From NCBI RefSeq assembly GCF_014648515.1, contig NZ_BMRG01000006.1, forward strand, positions 167,176 to 231,175: a stretch of DNA of 64,000 bases, given 5' to 3'. The translations under genes and the position numbers were made by a program. The DNA is from Saccharothrix coeruleofusca. Its GTDB lineage: Bacteria > Actinomycetota > Actinomycetes > Mycobacteriales > Pseudonocardiaceae. The notes under the pieces are model-generated. The model was not told where the DNA came from, did not search any database, and saw only the letters and a program-made list of their open reading frames with translations. Shown here in pieces: positions 8,381 through 17,166 of this stretch (its first letter is position 1; each line of letters begins with the position of its first letter).

Positions 8381-8405
8381 CCAGCCGGAACCCAGGAGTC
8401 CAGAC

Positions 8406-8432
8406 GCCCCGGTTCCACAGTGGAGCCGGGGC
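8406..8432 (+). terminator. Hairpin terminator after DUF3117 gene
   Basis: Stem GCCCCGGTTCCA (8406-8417) pairs with TGGAGCCGGGGC (8421-8432) across a three-base loop with one G-T pair. No U-run follows, which is usual in high-GC actinobacteria. Confidence 0.7.
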
Positions 8433-8507
8433 ATCGCTACGTGCGGCCATCACCGTGACCGCCGCCGTGACCGAGTGAACACCAGCCAGACCCTGGAGGA
8501 CGCTGCC

Positions 8508-9935
8508 GTGCGCCTGCCGCTGCCCACCCCGCTGGCCGCCGTCGAGGTGGCCGATTCCGCCCGACGGGGCGTGCCGCGGGTCGTGCTCGTCGCGGCGGGT
8601 GAACCGCCGGTGCTCGGACCGGGCGGCGAGGGACTTCCGGAGGACGTCAGCGCCCAGGCGGGGGTGACCCGCCGGGTGGACGACCGGTGGGTGCTCGGCG
8701 TCGGCGACGGCACGGCCGCGCAGTGGCGGCGGGCGGGCGCGGCGCTGGCCAGGGCGCTGGGCGAGGACGGCACGACGCCCTCCTGCGACGTGCTGCTGCC
8801 CGAGGACGCCGACGCCGAGGCGGTGCGCGGGTTCGTGCTCGGCGCGGTGCTGGGCGACTACCGGTTCAAGGTGACCGAGCAGCCCACCCCCGAACGGGTG
8901 CGCTCCTATCGGCTGGTCGTGTCCGATCCCGGTTACACCGAGGTGCTGGCCGAGGAGGCCCGCCGGGCCCACGTGCTGGCTTCGGCCACCGCGCTCAACC
9001 GCGACCTGGCCAACGCGCCGTCCAACGTCAAGGACCCGGCCTGGCTGGCGTCCACGGCGGCCAAGCTGGCCCGCGCGGTGCCCGGCCTGGACGCCGTGGT
9101 CCGGGACGAGAAGTGGCTGGCCGCGCGCGGCTTCGGCGGGGTGCTGGCGGTGGGCGGCGGGTCCGCCCGGCCGCCCCGGCTGCTGGAGCTGTCCTGGCGC
9201 GGCGGCGACGGGCCGCACCTGGTGCTGGTCGGCAAGGGCATCACCTTCGACACCGGCGGCATCTCGATCAAACCCGCCGACGGGATGCACCTGATGCGCA
9301 CCGACATGTCCGGCGGCGCGGCGGTGATCGCCGCGCTGATCGCGGTGGCCCGGCGCGGCCTGCCGCTGCGGGTGACCGGCCTGGTGCCGTGCGCGGAGAA
9401 CCACGTGTCCGGCTCGGCCTACCGGCCCGGCGACGTGGTGCGCCACTTCGGCGGCACGACCAGCGAGATCGGCAACACCGACGCCGAGGGCAGGCTGGTG
9501 CTGGCCGACGCGATGGCCTACGCGGTGCGCGAGCTGGCGCCCGACCTGATGGTGGACGTGGCCACGCTGACCGGCGCGATGAAGGTCAGCCTCGGGCTGC
9601 GCACCGGCGGGTTCTTCACCGGCTCCGACGAGCTGGCCCGGCGGGTGGTCGAGGCGGGGCAGCGGGTCGGCGAGGCGTGGTGGCGGATGCCGCTGCTGGA
9701 GGAGCACGTGGACGACGTGCGCGGCGAGCTGGCCGACCTCAAGCAGGCCCCCGGCGGGCCGGGCGCGATCACCGCGGCGCTGTTCCTGCGCGAGTTCACC
9801 GGCGGGCTGCCGTGGGCGCACCTGGACATCGCGGGCCCGGCCAGGGCGGAGAAGCCCTACGACGAGGTGGCCCCCGGCGCGACCGGCTTCGCCGCCCGCA
9901 CCCTCGTCGAACTCGCCGAGACCTACACCCGCTGA
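8508..9935 (+). CDS. pepA: Leucyl aminopeptidase, M17 family
   Basis: 475-residue cytosolic metallo-aminopeptidase that removes N-terminal residues from peptides. The M17 metal and catalytic residues are present: Lys243 and Asp248 in GKGITFDTGG, Asp266, and NTDAEGR at 323-329. The N-terminal third is a typical M17 macro-like domain with low conservation. GTG at 8508 is chosen because GGAGGA lies seven bases upstream; an in-frame GTG at 8475 would add eleven residues without a ribosome site. The gene stands alone, with a convergent LysR gene downstream and a copy of the 47-bp module starting eleven bases after its stop. Confidence 0.93.
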   Translation: MRLPLPTPLAAVEVADSARRGVPRVVLVAAGEPPVLGPGGEGLPEDVSAQAGVTRRVDDRWVLGVGDGTAAQWRRAGAALARALGEDGTTPSCDVLLPEDADAEAVRGFVLGAVLGDYRFKVTEQPTPERVRSYRLVVSDPGYTEVLAEEARRAHVLASATALNRDLANAPSNVKDPAWLASTAAKLARAVPGLDAVVRDEKWLAARGFGGVLAVGGGSARPPRLLELSWRGGDGPHLVLVGKGITFDTGGISIKPADGMHLMRTDMSGGAAVIAALIAVARRGLPLRVTGLVPCAENHVSGSAYRPGDVVRHFGGTTSEIGNTDAEGRLVLADAMAYAVRELAPDLMVDVATLTGAMKVSLGLRTGGFFTGSDELARRVVEAGQRVGEAWWRMPLLEEHVDDVRGELADLKQAPGGPGAITAALFLREFTGGLPWAHLDIAGPARAEKPYDEVAPGATGFAARTLVELAETYTR

Positions 9936-9946
9936 CCCCCGCGCCC

Positions 9947-9993
9947 GCAAGTACCACCCGACGCCCCCGCGCGGGCCGCTGACCACCACCCGT
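9947..9993 (+). repeat. 47-bp two-part 3'-end module (copy 2, degenerate)
   Basis: Sense-oriented half B (GCAAGTACCACCCG, 9947-9960) starts eleven bases after the pepA stop. A diverged half A follows (about 9972-9992, with CCGCTGACCACCACCCG). Confidence 0.65.
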
Positions 9994-10001
9994 GCGGGGG
10001 C
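9963..10001. terminator. Convergent hairpin between pepA and LysR gene
   Basis: GCCCCCGCGCGG (9963-9974) pairs with CCGTGCGGGGGC (9990-10001) with one G-T pair and a 15-base loop. It lies between two convergent genes and abuts the LysR stop, so it could serve both strands. Confidence 0.55.
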
Positions 10002-10868
10002 TCAGCTGCCCAGCGCGTGGTCGCGGAAGGCGCGCACGGCGGGCGGCAGCGGCTGGTCGGCCTGCCACACCAGGCCGATCTGCCTGCGCGCGGGCGGCGT
10101 GAGCGGCACCTCCACCAGCCCCGTCGGGTGCTCGGCGGGTGGCAGCAGCGCCACGCCCAGCCCGGCCGCGACCAGCCCGCGCACGGTCTCGGTCTCCTGG
10201 CCCTCGAACGCCAGCCTCGGCGTGAACCCGGCCGCCCGGCACAGGTCGTCGGTGATCTGCCGCAGCCCGTAGCCGTGCTCCAGGCCGACGAACTCCTCCT
10301 CGGCCAGCTCGGCCACCCGCACGCCCGCGCGCCGGGCCAGCCGGTGATCGGCGGGCACCACCAGCAGCACCTCCTGCGACCACAGCACGGCCGAGGCGAA
10401 CTCCGGGTCCTCCGGCGGCGGGGCCACCAGCGCCAGGTCGACCACGCCCGCCGCCAGGTGGTCCAGCACGGCCTGTCGCGAGTCCTGGACCAGCCGGAAC
10501 CGCACGTGCGGGTGCCGCTCGCGGAACCCGCGCACCAGTTCGGGCACCAGCGACCGGCCCAGCAGGTGCAGGAACCCCAGCGCCACCTGCCCGCGTTCCG
10601 GGTCGACCTCCTCGGCCGCGGCCCGCCAGCCCGCCTCCAGCACCGCCGCGGCCCGGTCCGCCGCCTCCGCGAGCAGCCGCCCGGCCCTGGTCAGCCGCAC
10701 CCGGCGGCCGTCCCGCCGCACCACCGGAGCGCCCAGCCGCGCGCCCACGGCGGCCAGCCAGCGGCTGACCGTGGGCTGCGGCACGCCCGCCGCCTCGGCC
10801 GCGCGCGTCACGTGCTCGTCGGCGGCCAAGGCGCGCAGCACGGCCAACTTCGGTGCCAACTCATCCAT
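10002..10868 (-). CDS. LysR family transcriptional regulator
   Basis: 288-residue LysR-type regulator: N-terminal helix-turn-helix (about residues 15-60, with VTRAAEAAGVPQPTVSRWL) and a periplasmic-binding-like effector domain (about 90-280). ATG at 10868 gives a normal LysR N-terminus; an upstream ATG would place the start inside the operator. It is divergent from an MFS transporter with only 55 bases between starts, and that gap contains a perfect inverted repeat. The usual arrangement suggests that it controls the transporter and itself in response to a small molecule. The ligand is unknown. Confidence 0.9.
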   Translation of the reverse strand: MDELAPKLAVLRALAADEHVTRAAEAAGVPQPTVSRWLAAVGARLGAPVVRRDGRRVRLTRAGRLLAEAADRAAAVLEAGWRAAAEEVDPERGQVALGFLHLLGRSLVPELVRGFRERHPHVRFRLVQDSRQAVLDHLAAGVVDLALVAPPPEDPEFASAVLWSQEVLLVVPADHRLARRAGVRVAELAEEEFVGLEHGYGLRQITDDLCRAAGFTPRLAFEGQETETVRGLVAAGLGVALLPPAEHPTGLVEVPLTPPARRQIGLVWQADQPLPPAVRAFRDHALGS

Positions 10869-10882
10869 CACAGCATCAATTG

Positions 10883-10897
10883 TGCGCCACTGGCGCA
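10883..10897. promoter_or_regulatory. Probable LysR operator
   Basis: TGCGCCACTGGCGCA is a perfect 7-bp inverted repeat around a single base, lying 14 bases upstream of the LysR start and 26 bases before the MFS start. T and A at the ends fit the T-Nx-A form of LysR sites. Confidence 0.6.
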
Positions 10898-10911
10898 TTG
10901 GACGTATTGGT

Positions 10912-10917
10912 TAGCGT
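10912..10917 (+). promoter_or_regulatory. -10 element of leaderless MFS promoter
   Basis: TAGCGT lies six bases before the GTG start at 10924, the same arrangement seen at several other genes here, so the transcript probably begins at or next to the start codon. Confidence 0.5.
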
Positions 10918-10923
10918 CGGTAT

Positions 10924-12207
10924 GTGCCCACTCGGTTGACCACGTCCATCGCCGCGACCGGTTTCGCGACGTTCGCCCTGCTGTACGCGCCGCAACCGGT
11001 GCTGCCGCAACTGGCCGCCGAGTACGACCTCAGCCCCGGCTCGGCGTCGCTCGCGGTGAGCGCGGCCACCGGCGCGCTGGCGGTGGTGGTCGTGCCGGTG
11101 GCGAGCCTGTCCGGGCGGATCGGCAGGCGGCGGGTGATCGTGTGGTCGGTGCTGGCCGCCGCCGTGCTCGGGCTGCTGCTGCCGCTCGCGCCCAGCTACC
11201 CGCTGTTCCTCGCGCTGCGCGTGCTGCAGGGCGTGGCCACGGCTGGGGTGCCCGCGGTGGCGATGGCGTTCCTGGCCGAGCAGGTCGGCGCGCTGGGCGT
11301 CGGCGCGGCCATCGGCGCGCTGGTGGCGGGCAACAGCGCGGGCGGCATGGTCGGCAGGCTGGTGGCGGGCGTCGGCGCGGACTGGCTGGACTGGCGCGGC
11401 GCGCTGGCCCTGGTGGGCGCGTTCGGCCTGGTGTGCGCGGTGCTCGCGGCGCTGTTCCTGCCCGCCGGGCGGCGGCGGGCGCAGACGCCCCGCCCCGGCT
11501 TGCGGGCGGCGCTGGGCGACCGGGTGCTGTGGTGCCAGTACGCGATCGCCGCGCTGGCCGTGGCCGCGTTCGTCTCGCTGTTCAACGTGGTGTCGTTCCG
11601 GCTGGCGGGCCCACCGCTGGAGCTGCCCGCCCGGTTCGCCGCGCTGGTGTTCCTGGCCTACGCGGCGGGCGGGGTGTGCTCGGCGGTGGCCGGGCGGCTG
11701 GCCGACCGGCTGGGCCGGGGACCGGTGGTGCTGGCCTCGCTGGGCGTGGCGGTGCTGGGCGCGCTGGCCACGCTGCCGGACGCGCTGGCGGCGGTGTGCG
11801 CCGGGCTGGCCCTGTTCACCGGTGGGTTCTTCGCCGCGCACGCGGTGGCCGGCGGCTGGGTGGGCGCGCGGGCCCCCGCGCACGCCAGGGGCCAGGCGTC
11901 GGGCGTGTACCTGTTCGCGTTCTACGTGGGCAGCAGCGCGGGCGGCACGGCGGGCAGCGCCGCGTACGGCGCGTGGGGCTGGCCGGGTCTGGTCGCGGTG
12001 GTCACCGGGTGGCTGGCGCTCGCGGGGGCGGCGGCGGTGCTCGCTCAGAAGTCCAGCGGCACGGCGACGGGCGAGCCCTCGCCGGCGACCGGCACGGTGC
12101 CCAGCTGCGGCAGCGCGACCGTGGCCCCGGTGACGCCGACGGTCACCGAGCGCGTGTCCGCCGGTACCTCCACCACCACGGCCACCGGGAAGGTGTCGCC
12201 GTCGTAG
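10924..12207 (+). CDS. MFS transporter
   Basis: Major facilitator protein with about 12 hydrophobic segments over the first 375 residues, including the loop motif GRIGRRRVIVWS between helices 2 and 3 and its second-half counterpart GRLADRLGRGPVVL. It resembles AraJ/YnfM-type drug or sugar efflux proteins. The natural end should be near AAAVLA at about base 12044. The frame instead continues 52 codons, antisense to the convergent lipoprotein gene, before stopping at 12207. The start is GTG 10924, and the divergent LysR gene is the likely regulator. Substrate is unknown. Confidence 0.88.
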   Translation: MPTRLTTSIAATGFATFALLYAPQPVLPQLAAEYDLSPGSASLAVSAATGALAVVVVPVASLSGRIGRRRVIVWSVLAAAVLGLLLPLAPSYPLFLALRVLQGVATAGVPAVAMAFLAEQVGALGVGAAIGALVAGNSAGGMVGRLVAGVGADWLDWRGALALVGAFGLVCAVLAALFLPAGRRRAQTPRPGLRAALGDRVLWCQYAIAALAVAAFVSLFNVVSFRLAGPPLELPARFAALVFLAYAAGGVCSAVAGRLADRLGRGPVVLASLGVAVLGALATLPDALAAVCAGLALFTGGFFAAHAVAGGWVGARAPAHARGQASGVYLFAFYVGSSAGGTAGSAAYGAWGWPGLVAVVTGWLALAGAAAVLAQKSSGTATGEPSPATGTVPSCGSATVAPVTPTVTERVSAGTSTTTATGKVSPS

Positions 12208-13424
12208 CGGGCCCCGACCAGCGGCGCGCGCTGGCCGTCCGGCAGCGTCACGGCGACCAGGTCCTGGGTGATCGCCGCGCCCGCCACCCGAGGCAGGTCC
12301 CGGCCCTCCAACCGCAGCTCCAGCAGCGCCCGGTCCGGCTGCGAGGCGGTGACCAGCTCGTACTGCGCGCCGTAGCTGACCGGCCGCTGCCTGCCCAGCC
12401 GGAGGCCGCTCACCCCGAGCGAGCCGGTCTTGTCGCCCACCCGCACCTGCTGCCGGGCGGTGGGCGGCCGCTCCGGGCTGTGAGCGCGGCGCAGCGCGGG
12501 CGGGATGTCGGTCAGCGCCTTGCCCGAGGGCACCTCGACCCGCTGCTCCAGCGATTTCGCGCCCACCGTGGCCAGCGACAGCGCCTCGGTGCCGCCGGAC
12601 TCGGGCACGGTGTAGACCACCAGCACCGAGCCGGACGCGGGCAGCCGGTCACCGGGCAGCGGGTGGTGCCTGCCCGGCAGCTCCAGCGCCAGCTCGGGCC
12701 GCTGCGGCTGCCAGCCGTGCCACTGGGACTGGCCGAACGCCGGGTCGGTCTCGGTGTGCTTGTCCACCTCCAGCCGCAGCACCCGCAGTCGCACGCCGTG
12801 CTCGGCGGTCAGGTCGCCCTGCTCGGTGCGCCACGACTCCGGGCGGCCGTAGCCGGTCACCCGCACCTCCAGCTGGTCGTCCCTGATCCAGGCGTCCGGC
12901 ACCGGGTCGAGCGGGCGGCCGTCGTCGGGCAGCACGGCCAGGAAGTCCGGCCCGGCCTGGCTGACGCCCTCCTTCGCCGGGTCGGCCTCCAGGCCGTCGG
13001 TGCGCACCAGCTTGCCCACCGGCGTGCTGCGGCTGCCCTGCTCGGGCACCTGCGCGGGCTCGACCACCAGCCGCACGCCCGCCTCGCTCCGCTCGACCTC
13101 CTTCATCGGCACCGGCACCCAGTCGCCCGCCGCGGCCGTGCCGGGCACCTGCACCGGCCCGCACCACAGCCGGGTGTCCACCTCGGACTCCGCGCCGGTG
13201 CGGGCGAACCAGCAGCTGGCGGTGCGGCCCGCGCGGGCGACGAGGCCGAAGTTGAGCGCGTAGCTCAGCTCCGACTCCGCCTGCGCCTGCAGCGCCTGGG
13301 CGTCGAGCACCGGCTGGCCCTTGATCGTCAGCTTGACCTGCTCAGCGCTCCTGGCGGGTGGCGTCGAGCAGCCCGCGACGGCGGCGACCAGCGCCAGTCC
13401 CGCAACGAGCAGTGCGTGCCGCAT
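12045..13424 (-). CDS. Putative secreted lipoprotein, unknown function
   Basis: 459-residue protein with a lipoprotein signal peptide: MRHALL, a hydrophobic core, and a lipobox ending VAG-Cys19. It should be anchored to the outer face of the membrane. The rest is beta-rich with no known catalytic motif; conserved-looking aromatic and Trp-rich segments occur around CWFARTG and SQWHGWQPQRPELALELPG. I do not recognise the family. Its last 163 bases overlap the read-through tail of the convergent MFS gene. The ATG start has a GGGGGTCAC stretch upstream that could serve as a weak ribosome site. Confidence 0.75.
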   Translation of the reverse strand: MRHALLVAGLALVAAVAGCSTPPARSAEQVKLTIKGQPVLDAQALQAQAESELSYALNFGLVARAGRTASCWFARTGAESEVDTRLWCGPVQVPGTAAAGDWVPVPMKEVERSEAGVRLVVEPAQVPEQGSRSTPVGKLVRTDGLEADPAKEGVSQAGPDFLAVLPDDGRPLDPVPDAWIRDDQLEVRVTGYGRPESWRTEQGDLTAEHGVRLRVLRLEVDKHTETDPAFGQSQWHGWQPQRPELALELPGRHHPLPGDRLPASGSVLVVYTVPESGGTEALSLATVGAKSLEQRVEVPSGKALTDIPPALRRAHSPERPPTARQQVRVGDKTGSLGVSGLRLGRQRPVSYGAQYELVTASQPDRALLELRLEGRDLPRVAGAAITQDLVAVTLPDGQRAPLVGARYDGDTFPVAVVVEVPADTRSVTVGVTGATVALPQLGTVPVAGEGSPVAVPLDF

Positions 13425-13526
13425 GTGACCCCCAGCAGTTCGTCCTCCACTGCTTAAAGGCGGTGGGAGACGCCCTGAGTTGCACCGAGGGGCCTGTGAG
13501 CAATGTCACATGCCGCAATCGCTCGA

Positions 13527-14690
13527 TTACTGAACGTTGTTCAGCGCGGCTTCGTACACGGCTACCGTCTGCTCGGCCACGCTCGCCCAGGAGAACTCCC
13601 GCACCGCCCGCTCCCGGCCCGCCTCGCCGAACGCCCGCGCCCGCTCCGGGTCGGCCAGCAGCGCGTTCACCGACTCCGCCAGCCCGCGCCGGAACCCCTC
13701 GACATCCCGCTCGTCGTAGTGCACCAGCAGCCCGGTGCGGCCGTGCTCGACCACCTCGGGGATGCCACCCACGTCGGAGGCGACCACGGCCGTGCCGCAC
13801 GCCATCGCCTCCAGGTTCACGATGCCCAGCGGCTCGTACACCGACGGGCAGACGAACACCGCGGCGTGGCTGAGGACCTCGCGCACCTCCTCGTTGGGCA
13901 GCATCTGCTGCAGCCAGAACACCCCCGGCCGCGACCGCGCCAGCCGGTCCACCGCGGCCTTGGTCTCCTCGGCGATCTCCGGGGTGTCCGGCGCCCCCGC
14001 GCACAACACCACCTGGGCGTCCGGGGAGATGTGGTGCGCGGCGGCCACCAGGTGCCCCACGCCCTTCTGCCTGGTGATCCGGCCGACGAAGGCCACGATC
14101 GGCTTGTCCGGGTCGATGCCGTGGCGCACCAGCGCGTCGGTCCCGGTCACCGGGTGGTAGGCCGCCGTGTCGATGCCGTTGCGCACCACGTGCACCCGCG
14201 CCGGGTCCAGCGCCGGGTAGCAGTCCAGCACGTCCGCCCGCATCCCCTCGCTGACCGCGATGATCGCGTCCGCCGCCTCGTAGGCGGTGCGCTCGACCCA
14301 CGAGGAGACCCGGTAGCCCCCGCCGAGCTGCTCGGCCTTCCACGGCCTGCGCGGCTCCAGCGAGTGCGCGGTGACCACGTGCGGGACGCCGTGCAGCAGC
14401 TTCGCCAGGTGACCGGCCATGTTGGCGTACCAGGTGTGCGAGTGCGCCAGCTGGACGCCCTCCAGCGCGGCGACCATGCCCAGGTCCACCGACAGCGTGG
14501 CCAGGGCGGCGTTGGCCCCCTCCAGGCCCGGCGCAGGCACGTGCGCGGTGGCGTCCGGCCGCGACCCGCCGAAGGCGTGCACCTCCACGTCCACCAGTTC
14601 GCGCAACCTCGGCACCAGGAAACCGACGTGCACCCCCGCCCCGCCGTAGACCTCCGGCGGGTACTCCCGTGTCAGCAGTCCAATTCGCAC
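13527..14690 (-). CDS. glgA: Glycogen synthase-like GT4 (alpha-maltose-1-phosphate synthase type)
   Basis: 387-residue GT-B glycosyltransferase, the same length as mycobacterial Rv1212c (GlgM/GlgA), which makes maltose 1-phosphate from ADP-glucose and glucose 1-phosphate for the GlgE pathway. Seen are the N-terminal PPEVYGGAGVHV nucleotide loop (11-22), GRITRQKG (203-210) and the GT4 EX7E pair at Glu286 and Glu294 (EPLGIVNLE). The GTG start gives a family-normal N-terminus MRIGLLTREYPPE. It is transcribed away from glgC, with 112 bases between the start codons, so both genes can be regulated together. Final product (linear glucan or maltose 1-phosphate) follows from homology and is not proven here. 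Confidence 0.92.
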   Translation of the reverse strand: MRIGLLTREYPPEVYGGAGVHVGFLVPRLRELVDVEVHAFGGSRPDATAHVPAPGLEGANAALATLSVDLGMVAALEGVQLAHSHTWYANMAGHLAKLLHGVPHVVTAHSLEPRRPWKAEQLGGGYRVSSWVERTAYEAADAIIAVSEGMRADVLDCYPALDPARVHVVRNGIDTAAYHPVTGTDALVRHGIDPDKPIVAFVGRITRQKGVGHLVAAAHHISPDAQVVLCAGAPDTPEIAEETKAAVDRLARSRPGVFWLQQMLPNEEVREVLSHAAVFVCPSVYEPLGIVNLEAMACGTAVVASDVGGIPEVVEHGRTGLLVHYDERDVEGFRRGLAESVNALLADPERARAFGEAGRERAVREFSWASVAEQTVAVYEAALNNVQ

Positions 14691-14789
14691 GGCCTCACCG
14701 TAACCCCCTGGAATGGGGCGGCCGGGTGAACGAGCGGTCTGCCGGGCGTTCCCCCTGCTCCGCCGTTGGTGGGCGGGCTCCCGCACGGT

Positions 14790-14795
14790 TAGGGT
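14790..14795 (+). promoter_or_regulatory. -10 element of leaderless glgC promoter
   Basis: TAGGGT ends seven bases before the glgC GTG. No ribosome site is present in those bases, which fits leaderless translation. Confidence 0.5.
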
Positions 14796-14802
14796 CATTG
14801 CC

Positions 14803-16017
14803 GTGAAAGGGCAACCGCACGTACTTGGAATTGTCCTCGCCGGTGGCGAAGGCAAGCGGCTGTGGCCGCTGACCGCCGACCGGGCAAAGCCCGCGGTGCC
14901 CTTCGGCGGCAACTACCGGCTGGTCGACTTCGTGCTGTCCAACCTGGTCAACGCCGGATTCGTCCGGCTCTGCGTGCTCACCCAGTACAAATCGCATTCG
15001 CTGGACCGGCACATCTCCACCACCTGGCGGCTGTCCAACGTGCTGGGCCAGTACGTCACCCCGGTGCCCGCGCAGCAGCGGCTGGGGCCGCGCTGGTACA
15101 CCGGCTCGGCCGACGCGATCTTCCAGTCGCTGAACCTGGTCAACGACGAGCGGCCGGACCACGTGGTGGTCTTCGGCGCCGACCACGTCTACCGGATGGA
15201 CCCCGGCCAGATGGTCGCCCAGCACGTGGAGACCGGCGCGGGCGTGACCGTGGCGGGCATCCGGGTGCCGCGCGCCGAGGCCAAGGCGTTCGGCTGCATC
15301 GACTCCGACGAGCGGGGCCGGATCACCCGGTTCCTGGAGAAGCCGTCCGACCCGCCGCACGTGCCCGGCGACCCCGAGGTCACCTTCGCGTCGATGGGCA
15401 ACTACGTGTTCACCACCGAAGCGCTGCTCGACGCGCTGCGCGCGGACGCGGCGAACCCGGATTCCGACCACGACATGGGCGGCGACATCATCCCCATGCT
15501 GGTCGACCAGGGCCGCGCGCACGTCTACGACTTCGCCGACAACGCCGTGCCGGGGGAAACCGACCGCGACCGCGGCTACTGGCGCGACGTGGGCACCATC
15601 GACGCCTACTACGAGGCGCACATGGATCTCGTTTCGGTGAACCCGGTGTTCAACCTCTACAACGAGGCGTGGCCCATTCGCACCGCCACCCCGCCGCTGC
15701 CACCCGCGAAGTTCGTCGCGGGCGGCAGCGCGGAGGACTCCATGGTCGGGCCGGGGTCGATCATCTCCGGCACCGTGCACGGGTCGGTGATCAGCTCGGA
15801 CGTGGTCGTGGAGAACGGGTCCGTGGTGCAGGGCAGCGTCCTGCTGCCCGGCGTGCGGATCGGGCGCGGGGCCGTGGTGCGGCGGGCGATCCTGGACAAG
15901 AACGTGATCGTGCCCGACGGCGCCCTGATCGGCGTGGACCCGGCGGTGGACCGCGAGCGCTACACGGTGAGCGCGGGCGGCGTCACAGTCCTCGGCAAGG
16001 GCGTCACAGCCTTCTAA
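14803..16017 (+). CDS. glgC: Glucose-1-phosphate adenylyltransferase
   Basis: 404-residue ADP-glucose pyrophosphorylase: glucose 1-phosphate plus ATP gives ADP-glucose, the donor used by the divergent glgA. The nucleotide motif [11 protein letters not shown] is at 14-24, followed by KPAVPFGG (29-36), the catalytic [10 protein letters not shown] region and FLEKP. The last 120 residues form the left-handed beta-helix used for oligomerisation and allosteric control. The start is GTG 14803, eight bases after a TAGGGT promoter element. Corresponds to Rv1213. The 22-bp repeats begin six bases after the stop. Confidence 0.97.
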   Translation: MKGQPHVLGIVLAGGEGKRLWPLTADRAKPAVPFGGNYRLVDFVLSNLVNAGFVRLCVLTQYKSHSLDRHISTTWRLSNVLGQYVTPVPAQQRLGPRWYTGSADAIFQSLNLVNDERPDHVVVFGADHVYRMDPGQMVAQHVETGAGVTVAGIRVPRAEAKAFGCIDSDERGRITRFLEKPSDPPHVPGDPEVTFASMGNYVFTTEALLDALRADAANPDSDHDMGGDIIPMLVDQGRAHVYDFADNAVPGETDRDRGYWRDVGTIDAYYEAHMDLVSVNPVFNLYNEAWPIRTATPPLPPAKFVAGGSAEDSMVGPGSIISGTVHGSVISSDVVVENGSVVQGSVLLPGVRIGRGAVVRRAILDKNVIVPDGALIGVDPAVDRERYTVSAGGVTVLGKGVTAF

Positions 16018-16023
16018 CCCCCC

Positions 16024-16186
16024 GCGAGTCGAACCCTCAGGACCCCCGAATTCAACGCTCAGGACGGCCACGCCCGCCCCGGTGTCACCCGGTTGCGGGC
16101 GTGTCGGGCGTGTCGCCCCCGCGAGTCGCGCGTTCCGACACCACGAACCGAGCGTTCACGCACCCCGACCCGCACTTTCGCGTCCA
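16024..16186 (+). repeat. 22-bp repeat, two clusters
   Basis: Units at 16024-16045 (GCGAGTCGAACCCTCAGG start), 16046-16067, then after a 53-base gap 16121-16142, 16143-16164 and a worn unit at 16165-16186. The first begins six bases after the glgC stop. Confidence 0.85.
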
Positions 16187-16304
16187 CCGGTAGTAGTTAC
16201 CGGCCTCCGGACGCCCCTCGGGTAGTACTTGCCCGCGCACCAGGGCAGGCGGCCACGCCGGGTAGTAGTTACCGGCCCTCTCAGTCCCGCCGGGTAGTAC
16301 TTGC
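16187..16304 (-). repeat. 47-bp module, two tandem copies
   Basis: Copy at 16187-16232 (half A then CGGGTAGTACTTGC at 16219) and copy at 16258-16304 (half A CCGGGTAGTAGTTACCGGCC, half B at 16291). Half-to-half spacing is 32 and 33 bases. Read on the minus strand, the module begins 19 bases after the methyltransferase stop. Confidence 0.9.
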
Positions 16305-16323
16305 CGACGCACTGGGCGAGGGG

Positions 16324-16950
16324 TCAGTCCGTCTTGGCGGCGACCAGGAGGCCGTCGCCCAGCGGCAGGATGACCGGCACGAGCCGGTCGTCGTCCCGCA
16401 CCGCCCGCGCGACCTCCCGCACCGCCTGGGTGTCCGGGTCGCGGTGCGCCGGGTCCACCACCCGCCCGTGCCGCAGCACGTCGCCGAACGCGACCACCCC
16501 GCCGGGCCGGAGCAGCCGCACCGCCTCGACCAGGTACTTGGGGTACTCCTGCTTGACCGCGTCGACGAACACCAGGTCGTACACGCCGTCGGTGAGCCGG
16601 GGCAGCACCTCCAGCGCCCGCCCCATGATCAGCCGGGTGCGGCTGACCGCCACACCGGCCTCGGCGAACGCCACCCGCGCCGCCCGCTGGTGCTCGGGCT
16701 GGACGTCGATGGAGGTCAGCACCCCGTTGGCGGGCATCCCGCTGAGCAGGTGCAGCGAGCCGACCCCGGCCCCGGTGCCCACCTCGACCACGGCCCGCGC
16801 CCGCAGCGCGGCCGCCAGGAAGCGCAGGGCCGCCCCGACGCCCGCGCCGACCGGCGGGCAGCCCAGCGCCTCGGCGCGGGCTCTGGCCGCGAGCAGGACC
16901 TCGTCCTCGACCAGGTAGCGCTCCACGTACTCGCGCAGGGCCCCGTCCAC
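16324..16950 (-). CDS. SAM-dependent O-methyltransferase (COMT-like)
   Basis: 208-residue class I methyltransferase. The SAM-binding glycine loop is VVEVGTGAGVGSLHL (about 54-68), followed by SIDVQPEHQ (acidic residue for ribose) and the FVDAVKQEYPKYL segment typical of catechol/caffeoyl-CoA-type O-methyltransferases. Corresponds to Rv1220c, which also stands divergently beside sigE. The GTG start is supported by TAACCT seven bases upstream on the same strand, another leaderless arrangement. The acceptor is unknown. Confidence 0.9.
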   Translation of the reverse strand: MDGALREYVERYLVEDEVLLAARARAEALGCPPVGAGVGAALRFLAAALRARAVVEVGTGAGVGSLHLLSGMPANGVLTSIDVQPEHQRAARVAFAEAGVAVSRTRLIMGRALEVLPRLTDGVYDLVFVDAVKQEYPKYLVEAVRLLRPGGVVAFGDVLRHGRVVDPAHRDPDTQAVREVARAVRDDDRLVPVILPLGDGLLVAAKTD

Positions 16951-17166
16951 AGCGAGGAGGTTAGCGCCGGAGGGGCCGCATCGGGTGAACCCGGCGGGAA
17001 AGTGGGAACCCTGGATTCTCAGCGTGCTCTCAGCCGACTCTCACCATCGTTATAAGCGAACCCGGCACGCTGGTGACAGCGCAGGACAACGGGAACAAAC
17101 GATCCGCCGCGGGCGTTGACCCCGTGCACAGGGCAAGCAAGCCCACTGGAGGTGCCACACCGCCCG

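Larger units (their letters stand above)
16018..16323. other. 306-bp convergent intergenic region packed with repeats
   Basis: Between the stops of glgC (+) and the methyltransferase (-). The left half holds five 22-bp units reading in the glgC sense; the right half holds two 47-bp modules reading in the methyltransferase sense. No ORF or promoter is evident, so nearly the whole spacer is repeat. Confidence 0.85.

Noticed and set aside
10017-13457. Open frame of more than 1,100 codons on the plus strand across the LysR, MFS and lipoprotein region
   Set aside because: Composition is Arg/Gln/His-rich without family motifs; it is a frame shadow of the real genes in very GC-rich DNA.
17004-17053. 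SigE-type autoregulatory promoter (GGGAAC at 17004, CGTTAT at 17048)
   Set aside because: The two elements are about 38 bases apart, whereas ECF promoters need 16-17.
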